Below, piece by piece: positions 1-6,110 of a stretch of 7,565 nt of DNA (position 1 is its first letter; each line of letters starts with the position of its first letter). The position numbers and the translations under genes are program-made. Source of the DNA: Actinomycetes bacterium (lineage in GTDB: Bacteria > Actinomycetota > Acidimicrobiia > Acidimicrobiales > RAAP-2); assembly GCA_021781315.1 (NCBI GenBank), contig JAJXXB010000029.1, positions 1 to 7,565 of the forward strand. Direction: 5' to 3'. The notes under the pieces are model-generated. The model was not told the origin of the DNA and did no database searches. It saw nothing but the letters and a program-made list of their open reading frames with translations.

Positions 1-840
1 TCCGCGGGTGGTCGCGTCGAGGCGCAGGTCGCCCACTTCGACCAGAACGCCGCCCAGGAGGGAGGCGTCGTCGACTTCGAGCAGTTCGACCGAGTGTCCG
101 GTCAGCGTTGCGAGCGACGTCGAGAGCTCGCTGCGGCTCACCTCGTCGAGGGCGCGCGCGCTGTGCACGCGCGCGACGCGCCAGTCGTGGGCCCGGGCGA
201 CGAAGTCGACCAGGAAGTCGAGGGTGCCGACGAGGTCGCGCGGGCGTCCGCCCTCGACCACGAAGCGCGCGAGGGCGAGTGTCGTCGCGTCGACGCGTCC
301 TTCGAGGAGCTGGTCGGTCGCGCCCAATCGCGCCACTAGGTCGGCGTCGCGGTCCAAGAGGAGACGGCGCAGGGCGTCGTGGGACTCCACGGCGCGCGCC
401 CAGGCGAAGAGCTCGTCACCGATGCGCGTGAAGTCCTCGGTCGGGGTGTCCTCGAGCTGCGCGTCGGCGAAGCCCGCGACGCGAGCGCGCGCGGCGAGCA
501 GCGCGAGACCCGCGAGGTCGAGCGCGCCGGTCTCGGACAGCGTGCGCGCCATCACCGCGAGTTCGGCGAAGGCGTGGGCGACTTCCTGGGCGGGGACCCG
601 GGCGGCCGCGTACACCGCGAGGCGTCGCGTCGTCGCCTCGACCTTGTCGACCAGAAGGTCGTTCAACACGTTGGCGCGCGTCACGCCGCTCAACGAGGTG
701 TCGGCCAGGAAGCCGCGCAGGTCCGCGCGGGCGAGAACGGTCTGCTCGAGGGTGGTCAGCTCCCCGGCGACGCGGGTGCGTCCCGCGTCGTCGAGCGCAC
801 CCAACAGCGCGCTGGCGAATCCTTCGAGCCGAGACTGCAT
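1..840 (-). CDS. atpH: F-type ATP synthase delta subunit, C-terminus cut by window edge
   Basis: This is the peripheral-stalk subunit that ties the top of the F1 head to the b subunit of F0 on the cytoplasmic side of the membrane. The frame is open from an ATG at 840 to the left edge, giving 280 codons without a stop. The protein starts MQSRLEGFASALLGALDD, is Ala/Leu-rich and helical, and ends with the family's typical close (SVELLEVDDASLLGGVLVEVGD, about residues 250-271). I infer that only a few to a few tens of residues are missing. Typical bacterial delta is about 180 aa; the extra length matches the roughly 270-residue actinobacterial form. The ATG lies 2 nt after the atpF stop, so translation is probably coupled. 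It is a separate gene here, not fused to a b-type domain as in Mycobacterium. Identity rests on position, the C-terminal motif and length, because delta is poorly conserved. Confidence 0.88.
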   Translation of the reverse strand, partial: MQSRLEGFASALLGALDDAGRTRVAGELTTLEQTVLARADLRGFLADTSLSGVTRANVLNDLLVDKVEATTRRLAVYAAARVPAQEVAHAFAELAVMARTLSETGALDLAGLALLAARARVAGFADAQLEDTPTEDFTRIGDELFAWARAVESHDALRRLLLDRDADLVARLGATDQLLEGRVDATTLALARFVVEGGRPRDLVGTLDFLVDFVARAHDWRVARVHSARALDEVSRSELSTSLATLTGHSVELLEVDDASLLGGVLVEVGDLRLDATTRG

Positions 841-842
841 GA

Positions 843-1364
843 TCAGTCGTCCGTCCCGCGGGTCTGGGCGCCGATGGCCGCGACGGCCTCGCGCACGAGC
901 TCCTGGTGGGCGCTCTGGTCGACCTCGCGACCGACGATCGTCGCGACGAGGTCGAAGACGATCTCGCCGATGCGCGCCGAGGCCTCGTCGACGGCGCGCT
1001 GACGCGCGGCGGCGACTTCGACCTGGGCCGAGGCGACGATGCGGTCGTACTCGGCCTGGGCGCGTCCGCCGGCCTCGGCCTTGAGCTGGTCCGCGGTCGC
1101 CTGGGCGGCGGCCACGATCTCACGGGCGTTGTCGCGCGCGTCGTTGAGAATGCGCTGACGCTCGTCGTCGGAGGCGGCGGCCTCGGCTCGGGCGGCGTCG
1201 GCGGCCTCGAGGGCGGTGCGGATCTTCTCCTGGCGCGCCTCGAGCGCGCCGTTGATGGGCGGCACGATGTACTTGGTGACCAGGTACAGGATCACCGCCA
1301 CCACGAGCAATTCGACGAAAAACGTCCCGTTGGGAAGCAGGAACACGGACTCAGCGAACATCAT
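843..1364 (-). CDS. atpF: F-type ATP synthase b subunit
   Basis: This 173-residue protein is the membrane-anchored stalk subunit that dimerises and holds the stator against rotation. One transmembrane helix lies near the N-terminus (about residues 15-34, VELLVVAVILYLVTKYIVPP). It is followed by the family's hinge region (INGALEARQEKIRTALEAAD) and a long charged Ala/Glu/Arg helix to about residue 140 that would form the coiled-coil stalk. The C-terminal part (IVFDLVATIVGREVD) is where b meets delta. Two ATG codons stand side by side at 1364 and 1361; the first is chosen because an AAGG element lies about 9 nt before it. The preceding gap to atpE is 45 nt and holds a hairpin. Only one b-type gene is present, which fits a b2 homodimer. 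A subunit b' gene is not seen. Confidence 0.95.
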   Translation of the reverse strand: MMFAESVFLLPNGTFFVELLVVAVILYLVTKYIVPPINGALEARQEKIRTALEAADAARAEAAASDDERQRILNDARDNAREIVAAAQATADQLKAEAGGRAQAEYDRIVASAQVEVAAARQRAVDEASARIGEIVFDLVATIVGREVDQSAHQELVREAVAAIGAQTRGTDD

Positions 1365-1387
1365 CTCTTTCGACCTTCTTTCACGAT

Positions 1388-1403
1388 GCCGTTGGGAAAC
1401 GGC
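1388..1403 (-). other. Hairpin in the atpE-atpF intergenic gap
   Basis: A perfect 6-bp inverted repeat, GCCGTT (1388-1393) and AACGGC (1398-1403), flanks a 4-nt loop, within the 45-nt gap after the atpE stop and before the atpF ribosome site. No T-run follows it on the minus strand, so it is not a classical intrinsic terminator. It may protect the 3' end of an atpE-rich processed transcript or slow ribosomes into atpF, but that role is inference. Confidence 0.5.
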
Positions 1404-1409
1404 GTCTGG

Positions 1410-1676
1410 CTACTGCGCCTTGAAGACGTAGACGAAGACGACCATGAACAGCAGGTTGATGAAGTACATGGCTTCGACCAGACCCACGGTCAGGAAGAAG
1501 TACTGACGGGCCTTGTTCTCGATCTCGGGCTGGCGGGCGATGGCCGCGATCGTCTGGCTACCGGCCAGACCGTCACCGATGGCCGCACCGATGGCGCCGC
1601 CGCCGAGGGCGAGTCCACCGCCGACCAGCGCGCCGGCGACGCGTACCGCCGACCCGATGTCTGAAGCATTTGCCAT
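1410..1676 (-). CDS. atpE: F-type ATP synthase c subunit (proteolipid, rotor ring)
   Basis: This 88-residue hairpin of two membrane helices assembles into the proton-driven rotor ring. Helix 1 (about 12-45) is glycine-rich ([18 protein letters not shown]). The polar loop RQPE is at 48-51. Helix 2 (about 60-84) carries the proton-binding Glu68 in [11 protein letters not shown]. The ligands of Na+-type rings are missing: Asp35 sits where Na+ rings have Gln, and Ala69 follows the Glu where they have Ser, so the ring should carry H+. The sequence resembles mycobacterial AtpE, sharing IGDG, ARQPE and TVGLVEA. Aligned on the loop and the key Glu, residue 70 is Met where M. tuberculosis has Ala63. 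Start is the ATG at 1676 with a full AGGAGG site 9 nt upstream, the best ribosome site in the window and apt for a subunit needed in many copies. Confidence 0.98.
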   Translation of the reverse strand: MANASDIGSAVRVAGALVGGGLALGGGAIGAAIGDGLAGSQTIAAIARQPEIENKARQYFFLTVGLVEAMYFINLLFMVVFVYVFKAQ

Positions 1677-1685
1677 TGTGTTATT

Positions 1686-1691
1686 CCTCCT
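1686..1691 (-). promoter_or_regulatory. Strong ribosome binding site of atpE
   Basis: On the minus strand AGGAGG lies 9 nt before the atpE ATG, followed by an A/C-rich spacer unusual in this GC-rich window. It is a full match to the anti-Shine-Dalgarno sequence and fixes the start. Most other starts in the window lack anything comparable. Confidence 0.85.
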
Positions 1692-1702
1692 GGGTTGGGT
1701 TA

Positions 1703-2479
1703 CTACGAGGCCGTCAGGGCCTCGGTCGAGGCCGTTTCGTGTTCGTCGGCGTGATCGTTGCTCATCGCCATGCCGAAGTACAGGATCGTCAGCAGCATGA
1801 AGATGAACGCCTGGATGGCGCCGATAAACAGGTCGAAGGGCTTCCAGATGATCTCGCCGAAGGGCACGACGTAGATCGGAAGCAGAGTGGTCATGACGAG
1901 GATCATCAGGCCACCGGAGAAGATGTTGCCGAAGAGACGGAAGGTCAGCGTGATGGGCTTGGTGATCTCTTCGATGATGTTGATCGGCGCCAGCGCCGAG
2001 TAGGGCTGGGCGTAGTGACGCAGGTAGCCGCGAATTCCGCGGGCGCGGATCGACTCGACGTGGACCCAGACGATCACGAGCAGCGCCATGGCCAGGGGCA
2101 GGTTGACGTCGCTCGTCGGCGAGGGCAGGATCTCGGCCGAGACGCCCGGTTGCAGCGCCGAGGGGATGAAGCCGATCCAGTTCGAGATCAGCACGAACAT
2201 GAAGACCGTCATGCCAATGGGCACGAAGCGGCGGCCCTTGGGCCCGATCGCCGAGGCGGCGAGGTCGCTCACCTGCTCATAGAGCAGCTCCCAGATCAGC
2301 TGGAGCTTGCCCGGCACGCCCGAGGTGACCTTGGCGCGCATGCGAAAGGCCAGGGTCAGGAAGATGACGGCCGCGAGGATCGTGGAGGTCGCGATGTCGG
2401 CGTCGATGGCGAGTCCCAGGATGTGAATCGTGGGGTGGACGCCGACGTGGATCTCCTTGGCCGCGTACAGCGTCCTCAC
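1703..2479 (-). CDS. atpB: F-type ATP synthase a subunit
   Basis: This 258-residue membrane protein forms the two proton half-channels of F0 against the c-ring. Five or six hydrophobic segments are visible (about 27-46, 87-106, 128-142, 185-206 and 217-240). The hallmark stretch [20 protein letters not shown] spans about 170-189 and holds Arg181, the counterpart of E. coli Arg210 that displaces the proton from the c-subunit Glu. The upstream [18 protein letters not shown] (about 121-138) is also typical, as is the last helix ([20 protein letters not shown]). The C-terminal tail after 240 is acidic and His-containing, and probably cytoplasmic. Start is a GTG at 2479 inside a GTGA overlap with the atpI stop, preceded by a strong AGGGAGGA site. 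An ATG further in would lose the N-terminal region, so the GTG is preferred. Confidence 0.97.
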   Translation of the reverse strand: MRTLYAAKEIHVGVHPTIHILGLAIDADIATSTILAAVIFLTLAFRMRAKVTSGVPGKLQLIWELLYEQVSDLAASAIGPKGRRFVPIGMTVFMFVLISNWIGFIPSALQPGVSAEILPSPTSDVNLPLAMALLVIVWVHVESIRARGIRGYLRHYAQPYSALAPINIIEEITKPITLTFRLFGNIFSGGLMILVMTTLLPIYVVPFGEIIWKPFDLFIGAIQAFIFMLLTILYFGMAMSNDHADEHETASTEALTAS

Positions 2480-2889
2480 TCGATTCCTCCCTTATCCGCC
2501 ACCACGCGCAACACGTTGAGGACGAACACGATCTGATAAAGCACAAGCCCTGACACAATACCGATTCCTAGAGGGGCGTTCAGCCAGACGACGCCCAGGA
2601 TGACGATGGTCATCACGACGAGGCGAGAGGCGGTCTTTCCCCCCAGCTGGCGGCGCACCGCCTTGTTGGACTGCTCACCCTTGAGTTCCACGCGTGCGGC
2701 CTGACGGTCGAGGAATCGCAGGTTGATGACGGCGAGCGCCACGCCGAGCGCCACGCCGAGCGCGGCGAGGGGCGGGGCCACGAACGCGGCCACGAGGAAG
2801 CCCACGAAACCGACCAGGATGGCTGACAAGGTGGTGCGGCGAAGCAGGCGCGGGAGGGTCTGGGCGGGTAGGTTTTCGAGCACAAGCAA
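2476..2889 (-). CDS. atpI: AtpI-like small membrane protein of the ATP synthase operon
   Basis: This is a 137-residue hydrophobic protein just before atpB, the slot held by the ATP synthase I-like gene in actinobacteria (Rv1303 in M. tuberculosis). Four membrane helices can be drawn (about 20-37, 39-56, 88-105 and 107-127), with a charged loop between the second and third (LDRQAARVELKGEQSNKAVR). The family is linked in other bacteria to c-ring assembly or Mg2+ supply; the function here is inferred from fold and position, since motifs are weak. The start is uncertain: TTG at 2889 gives the length above and GTG at 2883 would drop two residues. Neither has a good ribosome site, and both lie close after the atpZ stop, which suggests coupling. 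Helix 2 contains a short tandem repeat (GVALGVAL). The last 4 bases overlap atpB. Confidence 0.8.
   Translation of the reverse strand: MLVLENLPAQTLPRLLRRTTLSAILVGFVGFLVAAFVAPPLAALGVALGVALAVINLRFLDRQAARVELKGEQSNKAVRRQLGGKTASRLVVMTIVILGVVWLNAPLGIGIVSGLVLYQIVFVLNVLRVVADKGGIE
2486..2492 (-). promoter_or_regulatory. Ribosome binding site of atpB, supports the GTG start
   Basis: On the minus strand AGGGAGG lies with its GGAGG core 6 nt before the GTG at 2479. It sits inside the end of atpI, so ribosomes can both re-initiate from the overlap and load afresh. Confidence 0.75.
2733..2763. repeat. 12-bp tandem repeat inside atpI
   Basis: The unit CGAGCGCCACGC occurs twice in perfect tandem, with a third partial copy of 7 bases. 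The 12-bp period keeps the frame and encodes the repeated residues GVAL in membrane helix 2 of AtpI. It looks like a local in-frame duplication, tolerated because it only adds about one helical turn. Confidence 0.7.
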
Positions 2890-2898
2890 TGGGTTTCT

Positions 2899-3156
2899 CT
2901 AGAGGAAACGTCGGACTTGCTTCACTACGCTCAGCACGGCGACGACCGTCCCCAACACTACCCCGAACAGCAATCCCCCCGGAGCGATGTTCCAGGCGTG
3001 ATCGATCCACAGGCCGAGTGCGACGCCGCCACCTTCGCACAGGGCGATGGTCATGCCCATCGTGGCGAAGACCGCCACGCCCGGCAGATCGCGCGTCGGC
3101 TGGTGGAAGCGATCCGGTTCCTCCTGGTCGTGAGGTTCTTCGAGAGGTTCCGTCAT
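2899..3156 (-). CDS. atpZ: AtpZ-like F0 accessory protein (AtpI/gene 1 family)
   Basis: This 85-residue protein has an acidic, soluble N-terminus (MTEPLEEPHDQEEPD, 1-15) and two membrane helices (about 27-49 and 58-77) separated by a short loop, ending in the basic tail KQVRRFL. The second segment GGLLFGVVLGTVVAVLSVV and the earlier GGGVALGLWIDH match the general look of the small ATPase_gene1/AtpZ family, which sits at the front of many atp operons. Related proteins assist F0 assembly or divalent-cation movement, though the exact role is unsettled. The frame is open further upstream to 3321, but that part overlaps wecA and is Arg/Pro-rich noise. ATG at 3156 makes an ATGA overlap with the wecA stop and is preferred. 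The small size makes the family call moderate; two-helix membrane protein is certain. Confidence 0.75.
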   Translation of the reverse strand: MTEPLEEPHDQEEPDRFHQPTRDLPGVAVFATMGMTIALCEGGGVALGLWIDHAWNIAPGGLLFGVVLGTVVAVLSVVKQVRRFL

Positions 3157-4295
3157 CGGCGAACCCGCTCGGGGCTCTCGTCGACCTCGGGGCGCCGGTG
3201 CGCCAGGCGGGTAGCCAACGGCGAGAACCACGTGAAGAGAGCGATCAGCATCAGCGCGACGCCGAAGGGGATGAAGACGTTGGTGGCGGGCTCGAAGAGG
3301 GGAAAGAGCACGAAGGCGCACAAGAGGGCCGTCCAGAGCCAGAGGATGACGACCGTGCGCCTATGGCCGTGGCCCAAACGCATCAGGCGGTGATGGATGT
3401 GGTTCTTGTCCGGGGTGTGAAAGCCCTGCCCGGAGAGCGTGCGACGCACGAAGGCCCACGTGGCGTCGATCAGGGGGACCCCCAGGATGAAGACGGGGAT
3501 GAGTAGCGGCGCGAAGAAGAAGAAGGTCACCCCGCTCGCCGGCGGGGTGCGCCCGCCAATCACCATCGTCGAGGCGCTCATCAAGAGCCCGAGCATGAGG
3601 GCTCCGGCGTCGCCCATGAAGAGCTTCGCCGGATGGAAGTTGTCGCGCAGGAAGCCCAGGCTGATCCCGCAGGTGACCGCGGCCACCAGCGGGCCGACGT
3701 TGGTCACCGGCAGCAGGCCCAGGTCCTCCAGGCGCAGTCCGTAGACGCACAGGGTTCCCGACGCGATCGTGACGATCCCGGCCGCCAGGCCGTCGAGCCC
3801 GTCGATGAGATTCACCGCATTAGAGAGCGCGAAGACCCACACCGCGGTGATGACCGGCAGGATCGAGGGCCCGAGCACGACGAATCCCGCGAAGGGCAGC
3901 TTGAGCTGATACATCGTGGCACCCGAGAAGTACAGAACCGAGGCGGCGAGGAACTGGCCGGCCACCTTGGCCGGGGCGCTCATCTCGCGAAAGTCGTCGA
4001 CCACGCCCACCACGAAGATGACCCCGGCGGCGATGAGGACGCCGATCATCTCGTGGCTCGAGGAGATCACCGCGCGCAGCGGCGTGATCGCGACCGCGAC
4101 GATCAGCGCGACGCACAGCCCGATGAACATCGCCGCTCCCCCGCCGTAGGGGGTGACGGCCTGGTGGACCTTGCGCTCGTCGGGTTGGGCGGTGTAGCCC
4201 ACCTTGATCGAGATCGCGCGCGCCGGGCGGTCGGCGAGCATCGTCACGAGCGCCCCGACGACCATCACCACCGCGTAGGCCGCAAGGTTGTTCAC
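3153..4295 (-). CDS. wecA: WecA/TagO-type polyprenyl-phosphate GlcNAc-1-phosphate transferase
   Basis: This integral membrane enzyme moves GlcNAc-1-phosphate from UDP-GlcNAc to a polyprenyl phosphate, the first step of lipid-linked cell-envelope glycan synthesis (arabinogalactan linker, teichoic acid or polysaccharide). The 380-residue product has about ten or eleven helices. Family motifs run in order: KVHQAVTPYGGGAAM (42-56), the Mg2+-binding VVDDF (98-102), NLIDGLDGLAAG (162-173), FMGDAGALMLG (226-236) and the cytoplasmic loop HIHHRLMRLG (299-308). The HIHHR loop marks the GlcNAc-type WecA branch rather than MraY. The long open frame to 4841 is only lack of stops inside glyA. GTG at 4295, 2 nt after the glyA stop, gives the normal N-terminus despite no clear ribosome site. 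The same neighbour (rfe) precedes the atp operon in Mycobacterium and Streptomyces. The sugar acceptor pathway is not shown. Confidence 0.93.
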   Translation of the reverse strand: MNNLAAYAVVMVVGALVTMLADRPARAISIKVGYTAQPDERKVHQAVTPYGGGAAMFIGLCVALIVAVAITPLRAVISSSHEMIGVLIAAGVIFVVGVVDDFREMSAPAKVAGQFLAASVLYFSGATMYQLKLPFAGFVVLGPSILPVITAVWVFALSNAVNLIDGLDGLAAGIVTIASGTLCVYGLRLEDLGLLPVTNVGPLVAAVTCGISLGFLRDNFHPAKLFMGDAGALMLGLLMSASTMVIGGRTPPASGVTFFFFAPLLIPVFILGVPLIDATWAFVRRTLSGQGFHTPDKNHIHHRLMRLGHGHRRTVVILWLWTALLCAFVLFPLFEPATNVFIPFGVALMLIALFTWFSPLATRLAHRRPEVDESPERVRR

Positions 4296-4297
4296 GG

Positions 4298-5580
<1,283 letters not shown>

Positions 5581-5584
<4 letters not shown>

Positions 5585-6042
5585 GGCTGCCTCTCTGTCA
5601 AGGCCGCGTCGAGCGCGGACAGTTTCGCGATGCGTTGGAGATGGCGCCCCTCGCCGGGAACGGCCGCGAGCCAGGCCGCCAGGGCCTCGATGGCGACCGA
5701 CTCGCCGATCAGGCGTGCGCCGAGGCAGAGCACGTTGGCGTGGTTGTGCTCACGCGCGAGGTGCGCTGAGGTCACGTCGTGCACGAGGGCCGCGCGGATG
5801 CCCGGGACCTTGTTCGCGGCGATGGAGACGCCGATCCCCGAGCCGCACACGACCACGCCCAGGTCCGCGTCGCCCGCGGCGACGAGTCGCGCGGCGGCCG
5901 CGGCGAAGTCCGGGTAGTCGACGGACGCAACGGATGAATCAGTGCCCACGTCGGAGACCTCGTGACCCCAGTCGGCCAGCGTTCTCGCCAACAGGCTCTT
6001 CAAGTCGTAGCCGGCGTGGTCGGATCCCAGGGCCACACGCAT
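5581..6042 (-). CDS. rpiB: Ribose-5-phosphate isomerase B
   Basis: This cytosolic enzyme interconverts ribose 5-phosphate and ribulose 5-phosphate in the pentose phosphate pathway. The 153-residue product belongs to the RpiB/LacAB family: MRVALGSDHAGYDLK at the N-terminus (Asp8, His9 in the substrate site), DYPDFA (42-47), and VVVCGSGIGVSIAANKVPG (63-81) with Cys66, the general base of E. coli-type RpiB. AREHNHANVLCLGAR (96-110) brings in the ring-opening His near 100. M. tuberculosis RpiB lacks this Cys and uses a Glu. The frame also offers a GTG at 6051. The ATG at 6042 is preferred because the family begins just there and a TANNNT box stands 7 nt before it. It is the first gene of the leftward train and overlaps glyA by 4 nt. 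Confidence 0.95.
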
Positions 6043-6049
6043 CGCCCCC

Positions 6050-6055
6050 ACCCTA
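6050..6055 (-). promoter_or_regulatory. Putative -10 box (TAGGGT) for the rpiB-atp train, leaderless start
   Basis: On the minus strand TAGGGT fits TANNNT and is separated from the rpiB ATG by 7 nt, so the transcript would begin at or next to the A of the ATG. No -35 resembling TTGACA is found 16-18 nt upstream. A G-rich stretch (GGTGGGGG) before the ATG could act as a weak ribosome site if transcription began further up. Confidence 0.45.
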
Positions 6056-6083
6056 CCTGTCGACCGTTCCCCTCCTTCTGATC

Positions 6084-6097
6084 GTGAGAGCCTTCAC
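6084..6097. promoter_or_regulatory. GTGA-N6-TCAC palindrome, possible CRP/FNR-family operator
   Basis: The two 4-base arms match the core of the CRP consensus (TGTGA-N6-TCACA) exactly in sequence and spacing, while the outer T and A are not kept. It abuts the -10 box of the rightward gene, a position that would suit repression. It lies upstream of the leftward promoter as well, so one regulator could act on both. Confidence 0.35.
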
Positions 6098-6103
6098 TAG
6101 GAT
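6098..6103 (+). promoter_or_regulatory. Putative -10 box (TAGGAT) for the carboxylase gene, leaderless start
   Basis: TAGGAT fits TANNNT and is followed by 7 nt and then the ATG at 6111, the geometry of leaderless actinobacterial promoters. The -35 region (TTCTGA with 16-nt spacing) matches TTGACA at only 3 of 6 places. An AGGA inside the box, 8 nt before the ATG, could instead be a weak ribosome site, so the leaderless reading is not proven. Confidence 0.5.
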
Positions 6104-6110
6104 CGGGCCA

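Noticed and set aside
8..1084. A 358-codon plus-strand frame across atpH and atpF
   Set aside because: Ser/Arg low-complexity product in the shadow of two recognised genes, with no sensible start signal.
1468..1676. Na+-driven c-ring
   Set aside because: The Gln and Ser ligands of Na+-type rings are replaced by Asp35 and Ala69, so H+ coupling is the simpler reading.
1670..2536. A 288-codon plus-strand frame opposite atpB
   Set aside because: Composition (Asp/His/Arg-rich) is typical of an antisense reading of a membrane protein gene. No motif is present.
2893..2909. Small inverted repeat GTTTC/GAAAC around the atpZ stop as a terminator
   Set aside because: Only 5 bp with a 7-nt loop, A/T-weak and without a T-run. 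It is too weak to claim.
3157..3321. An N-terminal extension of atpZ into wecA
   Set aside because: Arg-rich, overlaps the WecA C-terminus, and the ATG in the ATGA overlap gives the expected size.
6071..6076. AGGAGG on the minus strand upstream of rpiB as a ribosome site
   Set aside because: It is 28 nt from the rpiB ATG and 19 nt from the alternative GTG, with no start codon at proper spacing. It is probably a chance G-rich run.
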